DNA of 26,566 nt from a virus. Within the stretch, counting starts at the first letter, position 1. Each line of letters opens with the position of its first letter. Made by a program: the position numbers and the translations under genes. The notes beneath the pieces are model-generated. The model searched no databases and was not told the origin of the DNA. It saw only the letters and a list, made by a program, of their open reading frames with translations. Shown here piece after piece: positions 5,750 through 14,276 of the stretch. Location: IMG/VR virus record IMGVR_UViG_3300010885_022412, positions 1 to 26,566 of that record; one strand, given 5' to 3'.

Positions 5750-7807
5750 TTAATCCTTCTTTTTTCTACCTCTTTTAGGTTTTTCCTCAAGAACCTCATC
5801 AACTTTATCGTCAATCACAACATTTTCATCAACAACCGTTAGATTATAGTTAACCCCCTCTTTAATTTCGGACATTAAAATCTTCTCAGAAATTAAATCC
5901 TCAATCTTATCTTGGATTGCTCTTTTAATTGGTCTTGCTCCAAATGTTTCATCAAACCCAACTTTTGAGATATAATCAATAACCGATTGATCGTAAGTAA
6001 AGTTATATTTTTTACCCTCAACACGTTTTAACAATCTGTCAATCTCTAACTTGGTAATAACATCAATATGTTTTTTCTCAAGTGAGTTGAATACGACAAC
6101 ATCATCAATACGATTTAAGAACTCAGGTGCGAAGAACTTACTAAGTTCTTTTTTAAGAATGTCTCTTTTTTGTTCTTCTTGAACCACATCACTTGAGTTA
6201 TTAGTTTTGAATCCAACACCTGTACCGAAGTCTTGTAATTTCTTAACCCCAATGTTAGATGTCATAATGATTAAACAATTTTTGAAGTTAATCTTTCTAC
6301 CTAATGCGTCGGTAATGTGACCATCATCCAAAAGTTGTAATAATGTTGAGAAAATATCTTTGTGTGCTTTCTCAATCTCATCAAACAATACAACTGAATA
6401 AGGTTTGTTTTTAACCTGTTCTGTTAATTGTCCACCATCATCGTGACCAACGTATCCTGGAGGAGAACCAATCAATCTTGAGATTGTGTGTTTCTCTTGG
6501 TATTCGGACATATCAACACGGATAAGGTTATCAGGACTACCAAATATTTCTTTCGCCAATTGTTTTGCCAAGAATGTTTTACCAACACCTGTTGATCCCA
6601 AGAAGATGAATGATCCGATTGGTTTGTTTGGATCCTTAATACCAATTCTATTTCTACGGATAGCCTTGGTGATTTTTAATACTGCCTCTTCTTGACCAAT
6701 TACGATTGAATTAAGATTTGTGTCCAAATTGATAAGTGAGTTTTTCTCATCCAAGTTGATATTTGAGATTGGAATTTTAGTCATATTAGAAACAACCTCA
6801 TAAATCAATTCTTCAGGAATGGTTCTTTTACTATTCTTAAGTTCTTCATCAAACTTCTTTTTCTCAATATCTAATCTACTTAACACATTTCGTTCTCTAT
6901 CACGAAGTTCTGCCGCTTGTTCGTAATTCTGTTGTTTGATAACGGTGATTTTCTCCAATTTAATATCTGACGCTTCTTGTTTAAGTTTCTCAATAACCTC
7001 AGGAAGTTTAATGTCAATCTGCATTCTTGCCCCAACCTCATCCAAGATATCAAATGCTTTATCTGGAAACTCACGATCTGTAATATAACGATCTGCTAAT
7101 TCAACGAATGTCCAAAGGGTTTCATCACTATACTTAACCTTGTGATGGTCTTCATACTTATCCTTACTTTGTTGAAGGATCTCAAATGTTTCCTCTTTTG
7201 TGGAAGCATCAACAATAACTTTTTGGAATCTTCTCTCTAACGCACCATCTTTTTCAAAGTTAGTTCTATACTCATCCAAAGTAGTTGCCCCAATACATTG
7301 GATCTCACCACGCGATAGAGCTGGTTTAAAGATGTTTGACGCATCTAACGAACCTGAACTATTACCCGCACCTACGATAGTGTGAATCTCATCAATAAAT
7401 AAGATTATGTTTGGAGCCGCTTGAAGTTCCTCAATAATCACTTTCATTCTTTCCTCAAACTGACCACGATATTTTGTACCGGCAACAATTGAGTTCATAT
7501 CTAATGATACAATTCTTTTATCTGCCAAATTCTTAGGACATTCTCCGTTATGGATCATCATTGCCAATCCTTCTACTATTGCAGTTTTACCACAACCTGG
7601 TTCACCGATAATAATTGGGTTATTTTTCTTTCTACGAGACAAAATTTGGGCAATCCTAAAGATTTCTTTTTGTCTTCCAATAACAGGGTCAAGTTTACCT
7701 TCTTCAGCTAACTTATTTAAGTCCTTACTAAAGTTATCAAGTACTGGCGTTCCACCATCTGATTTTTTCTTTCCTTTATCCCCTCCGTCTTCTGCAAATT
7801 CTAACAT
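5750..7807 (-). CDS. clpC: ClpC-type AAA+ unfoldase lacking the N-domain
   Basis: This encodes 685 residues with two AAA+ modules. First: GEPGCGKT (68-75), Walker B IILFIDE (134-140), LERRF arginine-finger region (about 190). Middle: a UVR motif in KQQNYEQAAELRDRE (about 291-305), typical of ClpC. Second: GSTGVGKT (404-411), VVLFDE (472-477), MTSN sensor (515-518). A VGF tripeptide at 531-533 in FGTGVGFKT occupies the ClpP-docking loop position, so pairing with host ClpP is plausible. Full ClpC is usually about 820-850 residues; the amino-terminal Clp_N repeats that bind adaptors are missing. The C-terminal tail is Lys-rich. It is divergent from a UVR protein that could act as adaptor. Acquisition from a Bacteroidota host is likely. 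Confidence 0.9.
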   Translation of the reverse strand: MLEFAEDGGDKGKKKSDGGTPVLDNFSKDLNKLAEEGKLDPVIGRQKEIFRIAQILSRRKKNNPIIIGEPGCGKTAIVEGLAMMIHNGECPKNLADKRIVSLDMNSIVAGTKYRGQFEERMKVIIEELQAAPNIILFIDEIHTIVGAGNSSGSLDASNIFKPALSRGEIQCIGATTLDEYRTNFEKDGALERRFQKVIVDASTKEETFEILQQSKDKYEDHHKVKYSDETLWTFVELADRYITDREFPDKAFDILDEVGARMQIDIKLPEVIEKLKQEASDIKLEKITVIKQQNYEQAAELRDRERNVLSRLDIEKKKFDEELKNSKRTIPEELIYEVVSNMTKIPISNINLDEKNSLINLDTNLNSIVIGQEEAVLKITKAIRRNRIGIKDPNKPIGSFIFLGSTGVGKTFLAKQLAKEIFGSPDNLIRVDMSEYQEKHTISRLIGSPPGYVGHDDGGQLTEQVKNKPYSVVLFDEIEKAHKDIFSTLLQLLDDGHITDALGRKINFKNCLIIMTSNIGVKKLQDFGTGVGFKTNNSSDVVQEEQKRDILKKELSKFFAPEFLNRIDDVVVFNSLEKKHIDVITKLEIDRLLKRVEGKKYNFTYDQSVIDYISKVGFDETFGARPIKRAIQDKIEDLISEKILMSEIKEGVNYNLTVVDENVVIDDKVDEVLEEKPKRGRKKKD

Positions 7808-7859
7808 AGTTTTTTCTTTTTTTCTAATACTAACAATAATTAAACAAAAAGTCCAATAT

Positions 7860-7904
7860 TGTCAGTTTGACATGTTTATTTATTTTTACCTGACATTTTG
7901 TCAG
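7860..7904. promoter_or_regulatory. Two operator-like palindromes between clpC and UVR gene
   Basis: TGTCA-GTT-TGACA (7860-7872) and CTGACA-TTT-TGTCAG (7890-7904) are perfect inverted repeats with 3-nt centres. Their centres are 31 bp apart, close to three helical turns. They share the TGTCA/TGACA half-site and lie in the 168-bp divergent intergenic region, so one regulator could control both genes. I see no clear host -7 box for clpC. Confidence 0.5.
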
Positions 7905-7975
7905 TATATGGGTGTTGGCACAAATTTCGTAATAATTTTTGTAAAATAAAAATAAACTTAAAAATAAATTAAAAA

Positions 7976-8338
7976 ATGATTGATTGGAGAGAATTCAATA
8001 GAATGATGGATGAAATGTTTAGTTCCCCATTTAATGATATGGGATGGAATAAAAAATCTTACAAATCACCAGATGGTAGAACATCATATACCTTTATGAG
8101 TAAAGGATTTGATGAAGAACCAAAAATAGATGAGGTTGGGTTTCTAAAACATAAATTAGAAAAGTGTGTCGCGTTACAAAATTTTGAGGAAGCCGTACAA
8201 TTAAGAGATAAGATCAAAAAATTAGAAGAAAACAAAGAAAAGATTTCAGAGTTAAGAACTAAGTTAGATGAATGTGTGAAAAACCAAGACTACGAAAAGG
8301 CGATAGAGTATCGTGATAAAATAAGGGCTCTCAAATAA
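7976..8338 (+). CDS. UVR-motif protein, McsA-like ClpC adaptor candidate
   Basis: This encodes 120 residues. The C-terminal two thirds hold two tandem UVR motifs: LEKCVALQNFEEAVQLRDKI (about residues 59-78) and LDECVKNQDYEKAIEYRDKI (about 98-117). UVR motifs occur in UvrB/UvrC, ClpC and the ClpC activator McsA. The phage ClpC encoded divergently next door carries one too, so a partner role is the simplest inference. The N-terminal 50 residues (MIDWREFNRMMDEMFSSPF and on) are unlike McsA zinc-finger regions and have no CxxC pairs. UvrB/UvrC-type catalytic domains are absent. The gene ends just before a strong terminator. Confidence 0.75.
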   Translation: MIDWREFNRMMDEMFSSPFNDMGWNKKSYKSPDGRTSYTFMSKGFDEEPKIDEVGFLKHKLEKCVALQNFEEAVQLRDKIKKLEENKEKISELRTKLDECVKNQDYEKAIEYRDKIRALK

Positions 8339-8343
8339 TAAAG

Positions 8344-8369
8344 TCCACCTTCGGGTGGATTTTTTTTTG
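8344..8369 (+). terminator. Intrinsic terminator with UUCG loop
   Basis: TCCACC (8344-8349), TTCG, GGTGGA (8354-8359), then ten T. It lies just after the UVR gene stop. Confidence 0.9.
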
Positions 8370-8374
8370 TGGTA

Positions 8375-8382
8375 TATTTATG
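8375..8382 (+). promoter_or_regulatory. Late-type motif variant TATTTATG
   Basis: TATTTATG lies directly after the UUCG terminator; its ATG (8380) is itself a possible start and the next ATG (8386) follows by two codons. Confidence 0.35.
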
Positions 8383-8385
8383 GTT

Positions 8386-8706
8386 ATGAAAGGTTGGAGA
8401 AAATTTGTAGATACTTTGGAATTGACAAAAGATTTAGAACAGGATTATTTTGATATGAGAAAAATATTCCAAAGAGAGGAATGGTCGGATGAAGATTTAT
8501 TAAGCCCAAGTTACTTTCCTCATGATCTATTAGAATTGCACTCTAGATTCCAACCAAAAATGCGTGAGATTTTTCAAACAATTAAAGATTATGGTTTTGA
8601 TGTTTACGGAGACGAAGTCCATAACTATATTATGGATAAACTTAGTCATATAGATGACATAACCCCATTAAGAAAACCAAATGGCGATAACAAACGAAAT
8701 GATTAG
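8386..8706 (+). CDS. Unknown small protein, 106 aa
   Basis: A charged, probably all-helical protein (MKGWRKFVDTLELTKDLEQDY and on) with no recognised domain. Two in-frame ATGs exist, 8380 and 8386. The later one gives MKGW and lies 3 nt after the motif copy, so I prefer it; the difference is two residues. The 3' end overlaps the start of the KTSC gene by 26 nt (or 8 nt if that gene starts at 8699), which implies translational coupling. Confidence 0.6.
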   Translation: MKGWRKFVDTLELTKDLEQDYFDMRKIFQREEWSDEDLLSPSYFPHDLLELHSRFQPKMREIFQTIKDYGFDVYGDEVHNYIMDKLSHIDDITPLRKPNGDNKRND

Positions 8707-8926
8707 CGGAACTACAATTCTAAACGAAGTAGAATCCTCAAATATTGTAAGAACTCAATACAATACTGTCACTAAAAAGATGATAGCGGAATTTAAAAAC
8801 GGATCTAGATATGAGTACGATGACGTACCTCACCAAAAATATACAGAGTTTAGATCATCACAATCACAAGGAAATTTCTTCAACAAAAATATTTCTAAGA
8901 CCTATACTCATAAGAAACTAGGGTAA
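8681..8926 (+). CDS. KTSC-domain protein
   Basis: This encodes 81 residues. Nearly the whole protein fits the KTSC domain: VESSNIVRTQYNTVTKKMIAEF (beta hairpin with SS and Y), NGSRYEYDDVP, then SSQSQGNFFNKNISKTYTHKKL with the G-x-x-F-N pattern. KTSC domains occur as small stand-alone proteins and at the C-terminus of some lysyl-tRNA synthetases; their role is unclear, with nucleic-acid binding often suggested. The start at 8681 overlaps the preceding gene. The ATG at 8699 (overlap ATGATTAG) is an alternative that trims six residues without touching the domain. Confidence 0.75.
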   Translation: MAITNEMISGTTILNEVESSNIVRTQYNTVTKKMIAEFKNGSRYEYDDVPHQKYTEFRSSQSQGNFFNKNISKTYTHKKLG

Positions 8927-8931
8927 TCTTG

Positions 8932-8939
8932 TATTTATA
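8932..8939 (+). promoter_or_regulatory. Late-type motif TATTTATA
   Basis: TATTTATA ends 3 nt before the ATG at 8943, in the short gap after the KTSC gene. Confidence 0.4.
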
Positions 8940-8942
8940 TGT

Positions 8943-9680
8943 ATGAGTACTAAAGAACTAATAAAAAGTTTTGATATACAGAATGAACTAAACCCTAAGA
9001 TTTGGGAGAAAGGTGATGGTGAAAACTACACTATGAAACCAGAGGTTAGAGAAAGGTTGTTAGAGATTGCATACCAATTCATAGATTATTTGGGGGTTGA
9101 CATTGTTGTAACCGATGTTGTTCTTACTGGATCGTTATCAAACTATAGTTGGTCAAAGTATTCAGACTTTGATGTTCACATCATTGCCAACTATCACCAA
9201 TTCCCACCAAGTCAGGTGGAACTTTACAAAGAACTCTTTATGTTAAAGAAAGCACTATTCAACAAAAACCACGATATTAAGTTATTTGGGTATGAGGTTG
9301 AATTGTATGTTGAGGATGAAGCGGAAGCTCACTTCTCAAGTGGTGTTTATTCATTACTTTTTGATGAGTGGGCAAGAGAACCTAAGAAAGAAAAGGTAAC
9401 CATTGATAAAGGTACAGTTGAAAGAAAGGCTAAACAATGGATGGATATTATTGATGGGGTATTAGACAATATTGAAGATGAAGATATTGACACCGCCAAA
9501 GAACTTGTTGAGAAATATAAAGAGAAACTTAGGAAGTTTAGGACCTGTGGGTTACAGAAAGATGGTGAGTTCTCATCGGAAAATCTTGTCTTTAAAATCT
9601 TAAGAAGAAACGGATATCTTGAAAAATTGAGGGGTGCAACTCACAAAATACTTGAGAAAGGTTTATCTATGAATCAATAA
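8943..9680 (+). CDS. Nucleotidyltransferase-fold protein (Pol beta superfamily)
   Basis: This encodes 245 residues. The hallmark is LTGSLSNYSWSKYSDFDVH (about residues 61-79): the GS motif followed by D-x-D (D75, D77), which bind nucleotide and metal. A third acidic position probably lies in YEVELYVED (about 117-125). The C-terminal half is helical and charged (VERKAKQWMDIIDGVLDN, ELVEKYKEKLRKFR), resembling the helical partner of minimal nucleotidyltransferases. Such enzymes add nucleotides to tRNA, small molecules or proteins; the substrate cannot be read from the sequence. No antitoxin-like partner of the MNT/HEPN type is visible next to it. Confidence 0.75.
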   Translation: MSTKELIKSFDIQNELNPKIWEKGDGENYTMKPEVRERLLEIAYQFIDYLGVDIVVTDVVLTGSLSNYSWSKYSDFDVHIIANYHQFPPSQVELYKELFMLKKALFNKNHDIKLFGYEVELYVEDEAEAHFSSGVYSLLFDEWAREPKKEKVTIDKGTVERKAKQWMDIIDGVLDNIEDEDIDTAKELVEKYKEKLRKFRTCGLQKDGEFSSENLVFKILRRNGYLEKLRGATHKILEKGLSMNQ

Positions 9681-9715
9681 TGTTAGCAAAAAGAAAATAT
9701 TACCGATTATCAATA

Positions 9716-9723
9716 TATTTATT
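9716..9723 (+). promoter_or_regulatory. Late-type motif TATTTATT
   Basis: TATTTATT lies 33 nt before the ATG at 9757, at the head of a translationally coupled three-gene set. Confidence 0.4.
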
Positions 9724-9756
9724 AAGAAAAAATAATTTTTAAAAACATAAAAAACT

Positions 9757-11232
9757 ATGTCAGGACTAAGACCTATAGGAAGTGAGAAATTAGAGGGTAT
9801 GGATAAAATTAGACGAATAATGGAAATTGCTCGTTATAATGAAAACACACCAGAATCTATCAACGAAAGCAAATCTACTGAGTATAGCTTGGATTTGGCT
9901 GACGGAAACACATACGAAATTGTAAAAGAAAGACAAGGATATATTGTGAAAAGAGCAATCAATGAATCTGAGAATGATTATATTGACCCAATGCAAAATA
10001 GAAAATATTACCCATCTTACTCACAAGCCTTAAAAAGATTGAACTTAATGGCAAGAGAGTTCAACTCACTTCACGAAAATGTTGAAGGTACCTCGTTATT
10101 TAACGAGCAAAAAAAAAAGTACATACTAAAGGTTCCTAAAGGAAAACCTGCGGCTGAAGAGACACCTGCACCTGCGGCTGCCCCTCCTGTTCCCGCACCA
10201 GCACCTGAACCAGCTCCCGCACCGGCACCTGAAGAGGCGATGACACCAATGGGTGATGAGGGAATGCCACCAATGGGTGATGAAGGAATGCCGCCAATGG
10301 GTGATGAAGGAATGCCACCAATGTCACCAGGAGAAGACGAAGGAATGCCGCCAATGGAGGATGAAGGAATGCCACCAATGGGTGATGAGGAAGAAGATGT
10401 TGACGTTGATGTTGATGTTGATGTTGAACCAAAAGAGAAAAAAGTTTCTGACCTTAAAAGAATCCAAATACTTGTTGGAAAATTATCACAAAAAATTAGA
10501 TCATATGAAGAGGGTAAAGAACTTTCTGCTAAAGATGTAAAATACATTGTCAACTCAATTTTATCGGCAATTGATGTAGATGTTTTAAGTGAAAAAGACA
10601 TTGAGCAAATTATTTCTAAATTAGATAAATCCGAAGATGAGGGTGAGGAAGATGTTGACGTTGATGTGGATGTTGAAGATGAGGAAATGTCACCTGAAGA
10701 TTCGTCAACTGAAGAAATTGAAGCACCTGAAGGTGAAATGGCTGAAGGTTTTGGTAATTTGGGAGACGCATTTAATAACTATATGGGAGCGGCTTACGCT
10801 AACACCGCAATGAGAAAAATGCAAGGTCAAGAAATTGATGAAGAAGAAGACTACTACGGTGATGACGATGATGATGAATATCACAGAGAAAGAAGAAAAG
10901 GTAGAAAACATTTGATTAACCCTGGTCACTTCTCTCACGGAACATATAATGAATCATCGGTTGATAAAGTCCTTTCAAAATATTTTACAATATCTGAAAG
11001 TGAAGAAAAAGAAAACCAAGTAAAACAACAAGAAAGAACTCAAAAACAATATAAAGACACTAAATCACAAGTTATTAGGTTATCAGAAAGTGTTGAACAA
11101 ATTGAAGCAGCGACCGAATACATTAAAGAATACCCAAGAGCTAAATTGTTTGGAATCTCAAATAAAGGAAATCTTATTTTCAAACAAGGAATTAGTGAGG
11201 TTAAAATTACAAAATTTGGTGATATTCTATGA
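9757..11232 (+). CDS. Acidic repeat protein of unknown function, head-region
   Basis: This encodes 491 residues with no recognised fold. After about 125 ordinary residues comes an Ala/Pro linker (about 130-165), then tandem GMPPMGDE-type octapeptides (about 168-208), a VDVDVDVDVE run, a helical stretch, a second VDVDVDVDVE run, a Glu/Asp-rich part with DDDDD, and a compact C-terminus (VIRLSESVEQIEAATEYIKEY and on). Several I-N-E and L-x-E sites occur (for example INESKS, AINESE). Extreme acidity and these sites recall T4-type scaffold or internal head proteins, but nothing proves it. The stop overlaps the next ATG (ATGA), so it is coupled to 11229. Confidence 0.7.
   Translation: MSGLRPIGSEKLEGMDKIRRIMEIARYNENTPESINESKSTEYSLDLADGNTYEIVKERQGYIVKRAINESENDYIDPMQNRKYYPSYSQALKRLNLMAREFNSLHENVEGTSLFNEQKKKYILKVPKGKPAAEETPAPAAAPPVPAPAPEPAPAPAPEEAMTPMGDEGMPPMGDEGMPPMGDEGMPPMSPGEDEGMPPMEDEGMPPMGDEEEDVDVDVDVDVEPKEKKVSDLKRIQILVGKLSQKIRSYEEGKELSAKDVKYIVNSILSAIDVDVLSEKDIEQIISKLDKSEDEGEEDVDVDVDVEDEEMSPEDSSTEEIEAPEGEMAEGFGNLGDAFNNYMGAAYANTAMRKMQGQEIDEEEDYYGDDDDDEYHRERRKGRKHLINPGHFSHGTYNESSVDKVLSKYFTISESEEKENQVKQQERTQKQYKDTKSQVIRLSESVEQIEAATEYIKEYPRAKLFGISNKGNLIFKQGISEVKITKFGDIL
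10241..10395 (+). repeat. Tandem GMPPMGDE-coding repeats
   Basis: Consecutive near-identical 24-nt units encode G-M-P-P-M-G-D-E. One unit is replaced by a PPMSPGEDEG variant and one by PPMEDEG. They are in frame and interior to the gene. Confidence 0.8.
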
Positions 11233-11636
11233 ATAGACTGATATATATAAATGGAATGGGTCCAAATTATAAGGGAGATAACATTTATGAGTTTATCTTT
11301 TCTGACACTTTGGAGGTTTGGGGTGAAAACTGGGAATCAAAACCAGCAAATGGATACCCTAGTCCACCTGATATAGAATACATAAAAAAAGTGGGGACTT
11401 TAGTAAATGAAGACGTTAATTTGGAGTTGGTACAAGGTTCTGATGTTTTTTCAGTCATTGACTCAATGGATGGTGTTTTGGCTTTAGGATGGGAAAAAGA
11501 AAACGATACCGTTGATTTTTCTTTGGTTAAAAGATTAGTATTCCAATTTGGGGATACTGAAGATATTGTTAAAGATAAACTATATGAAAGAGATATAGTA
11601 TTAGAATTTGAAAAACAAGTAGTTTATGAAAAATAA
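11229..11636 (+). CDS. Unknown protein, 135 aa
   Basis: A soluble, acidic protein (MNRLIYINGMGPNYKGDNIYEFIFSD and on) with no recognised domain; short beta-like segments such as YEFIFSDTLEVWGENW suggest a compact fold. Its ATG overlaps the upstream stop as ATGA, and its 3' end overlaps the next start by 11 nt. It is therefore the middle gene of a coupled trio that leads into the large terminase. A head or packaging role is inferred from position only. Confidence 0.7.
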   Translation: MNRLIYINGMGPNYKGDNIYEFIFSDTLEVWGENWESKPANGYPSPPDIEYIKKVGTLVNEDVNLELVQGSDVFSVIDSMDGVLALGWEKENDTVDFSLVKRLVFQFGDTEDIVKDKLYERDIVLEFEKQVVYEK

Positions 11637-12441
11637 TAAAGACATCATTTATTTAATTGAAAATGGTCTTCACGTTAAAACTCTTTCTAAGATGAATGAG
11701 TCTCAAATTAAAGTTTTAGTTGAGAAATTTAAAAACTCAAAAGAGGAAACCAAAGAAATACAAACGGTAACATCAACTAAAGTTATTGCAACCCCTGAGG
11801 AAGCAAAAAAAGGAATTCCAATTCAGGGTAAAACAATGGCAAAAGAATTGCCTGACGGAAGGATTGAGTTTTCCGAGACCGAAACGGACGATCTAACAAC
11901 ATCTAATGCTCAGGGTAATGCTGAATTATCTAAAGTGACAGGTCAAGAACCACCTGAGGACGCAAACGATATGGCACCTGATGGAATGGACGATGATTCC
12001 GACGATAATAGATCGTCAATGGGTTTATCTGAGAAATTTGTATCACACGCTCAACAAAATTTCTTTTGGGCTAAATGTAATACAACAAAAGGTGTACAAA
12101 GACAAAAATGGTGTCAATTGGCAAGAGAATTCTCTGATGAGACAACAAAAAAAGATTACAAAAAAATGCCGGAAAAATTACACCCTGAAAAAACGGTAAA
12201 AGTAAAAAAAGAAAAAACAAACGAACAATTGGAAAAATTTTTGGAGAAAAAAATCTCAGAAATGGTAGAAAAAGAAATACAACCAAAAATGTCTAAAAAA
12301 GATTTAATTGAGGCTATTAAAAAAAGAAAAAATAATAACTCAATGATCCTTAGTAAGCCAAAAAAGGTTGATATGTTCTCAAATGAAGCTCCAATGGAAC
12401 TACCAATTGGTAGAATGTTCTCCATCGGAAAAACAAAGTAG
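11626..12441 (+). CDS. Unknown protein upstream of terL; small-terminase position
   Basis: This encodes 271 residues. The N-terminal half is acidic (DANDMAPDGMDDDSDDN). The centre has a conserved-looking block HAQQNFFWAKCNTTKG followed by RQKWCQLAREFSDET with two Cys and aromatic residues. The C-terminal third is strongly basic and probably coiled coil (EKTNEQLEKFLEKKISEMVEKE, then IKKRKNNN). In T4 the small terminase gene 16 lies directly before gene 17, and this gene holds that place. No helix-turn-helix or other terminase signature is clear, so the role is only positional inference. It overlaps the upstream gene by 11 nt. Confidence 0.65.
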   Translation: MKNNKDIIYLIENGLHVKTLSKMNESQIKVLVEKFKNSKEETKEIQTVTSTKVIATPEEAKKGIPIQGKTMAKELPDGRIEFSETETDDLTTSNAQGNAELSKVTGQEPPEDANDMAPDGMDDDSDDNRSSMGLSEKFVSHAQQNFFWAKCNTTKGVQRQKWCQLAREFSDETTKKDYKKMPEKLHPEKTVKVKKEKTNEQLEKFLEKKISEMVEKEIQPKMSKKDLIEAIKKRKNNNSMILSKPKKVDMFSNEAPMELPIGRMFSIGKTK

Positions 12442-12483
12442 TTTTTTGTTTAAAGTCATTACTTCGTAAAAAATTAGATTAAG

Positions 12484-12491
12484 TATTTATA
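12484..12491 (+). promoter_or_regulatory. Late-type motif TATTTATA
   Basis: TATTTATA ends 4 nt before the terL ATG (12496) in a 54-nt gap. Confidence 0.4.
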
Positions 12492-12495
12492 TTAT

Positions 12496-14271
12496 ATGGC
12501 TTTAACTAAAGAACAGGTAATGATTGAGTATGTGAGATGTCTACAGGACACTCCATACGCACTTCGTACATATCTACAAACTTACGACAACACAGTATCG
12601 CAATACGTACCATTGGAATTATTTCCAGATCAGGTTTCTTTATTAAAAGACTATGAGGAATTTGAGGAGAACATTGCATTAAAATATCGTCAAGCAGGTG
12701 TATCTACGGTAACCGCAGCTTGGATATCAAAAAGGTTGGTATTTGCCAAGAAAAACAAACCCGAAAAAATTCTTATTATTGCCAACAAACTTGATACATC
12801 TCAAGAGATGGCAAATAAGATTAGAGCATTTGTGTCTCAATGGCCATCTTGGGTTGGGGCCGGATTTGCACCAGAAAAAAACGCACAAAAACACTACAAA
12901 CTAACAAATGGATCTGAGGTTAAAGCGGTGGCAACATCAAAAGATGCCTTACGTGGATTTACTCCTACGATATTAGTATTTGATGAGGCGGCCTTTATTG
13001 AGGCCGATAGTGATTTTTGGGCGGCTTGTATGGCATCCTTATCCACAGGGGGTAAGGTAATTGTGGTTTCTACACCAAATGGATACGACCCAATTTATTA
13101 TGAGATATACGACCAAGCATTAAAAGGGATGAATCAGTTCAAAATCACTGAGATGTTTTGGTATAGAGATCCAAGATACACAAAAGACCTTTATTTAGTT
13201 AAAACGGAAGATATTGTTCATTACCTACTAAATAGGGAAGAATACGATGAATCAAAAAATATTTCATTAGGTAGTATTGATCCTTACGAACGAGATTATG
13301 ATGAAATGTCCCACTTTTTCAAACAAGGGTACAAACCATGCTCAAGTTGGTATGAAAAAATGGTTAAGAAACTTAAATACGATAAACGTAAAATTAACCA
13401 AGAGTTAAATTGTGAATTCTTAGGTTCAGGTGATAACGTATTTGATAACAAACAACTTGAGGACATTAAGAATAACTCATTGTTAGAACCAACAACAAAA
13501 CTAATGGGTAATTCCGTTTGGATATGGAAGGAACCAGTTGAAGGTCACAAGTATATTATGGGTGTTGACGTTTCTCGTGGTGATAGTGAAGATTTTTCAT
13601 CAATACAAATTATTGATTTTGACGCAAGAGAACAGGTCTTTGAATACGTTGGAAAAATACCTCCTGATACATTAGCGGAAATTGCTTATAAGTGGGGGAT
13701 TATGTATAGCGCATTTGTTGTTGTGGATATCACCGGTGGTATGGGTATTACTACGGTAAGAAAAATGCAGGAACTTGGATATAGAAGTTTGTATATTGAT
13801 GGAGTTGATTCTATGAATATATGGGCAGTTAATAAAAGTTCTGTTGATAAAATACCTGGTATTAACTTTAACAATAAAAGGGTTCAGATTATCGCAGCAT
13901 TTGAGGAAGGAGTTAGACATAAATTTCAAATTAGAAGTGTTCGTTTATATAATGAAATGAACACATTCATATATTTAAATGGTAGACCTGACCACCAAAA
14001 AGGACAACACGATGACCTTATTATGGGCATATCAATGGCGTTATATGTGGGTGAATCATCATTCTCCAAGTTAGAGAAAGTAACCGAACATACAAAATCA
14101 ATGATTGATTCTTGGGCGGTTGTAAATAACGATACGGTGGCTAAGGAAGCACACTTTAATCCGGTAATTCCAAATCAAAACTTTTTGAATGAAAGAGCGG
14201 GTTTAAATAGAGGGGCAACACGTAAAGAATACGAACAATATGGTTGGTTATTTAACGGTATGAGAAGATAA
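12496..14271 (+). CDS. terL: Terminase large subunit (T4 gp17-like)
   Basis: This encodes 591 residues, close to T4 gp17 (610). The ATPase domain has a deviant Walker A YRQAGVST (64-71), Walker [10 protein letters not shown] (159-167) and motif STPNG (192-196). The nuclease domain has [13 protein letters not shown] (356-368), VVVDITGG (408-414) and a late HDDLIMG (about 507), the three acidic positions of the RNase H-like fold. TerL drives ATP-dependent DNA packaging into the prohead and cuts the concatemer. In T4 the Walker A is RQLGKTT; here the usual Lys position is Val, as in some other phage terminases with RQxGxST. The order terL ... portal follows T4 17 ... 20. Confidence 0.95.
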   Translation: MALTKEQVMIEYVRCLQDTPYALRTYLQTYDNTVSQYVPLELFPDQVSLLKDYEEFEENIALKYRQAGVSTVTAAWISKRLVFAKKNKPEKILIIANKLDTSQEMANKIRAFVSQWPSWVGAGFAPEKNAQKHYKLTNGSEVKAVATSKDALRGFTPTILVFDEAAFIEADSDFWAACMASLSTGGKVIVVSTPNGYDPIYYEIYDQALKGMNQFKITEMFWYRDPRYTKDLYLVKTEDIVHYLLNREEYDESKNISLGSIDPYERDYDEMSHFFKQGYKPCSSWYEKMVKKLKYDKRKINQELNCEFLGSGDNVFDNKQLEDIKNNSLLEPTTKLMGNSVWIWKEPVEGHKYIMGVDVSRGDSEDFSSIQIIDFDAREQVFEYVGKIPPDTLAEIAYKWGIMYSAFVVVDITGGMGITTVRKMQELGYRSLYIDGVDSMNIWAVNKSSVDKIPGINFNNKRVQIIAAFEEGVRHKFQIRSVRLYNEMNTFIYLNGRPDHQKGQHDDLIMGISMALYVGESSFSKLEKVTEHTKSMIDSWAVVNNDTVAKEAHFNPVIPNQNFLNERAGLNRGATRKEYEQYGWLFNGMRR

Positions 14272-14276
14272 TAGAG

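Noticed and set aside
10071-10938. Minus-strand open frames over the acidic repeat gene
   Set aside because: They are Ser/Gly/Ala-rich shadows of the MPPMGDE and DVDVDV repeats, with no separate start signals.
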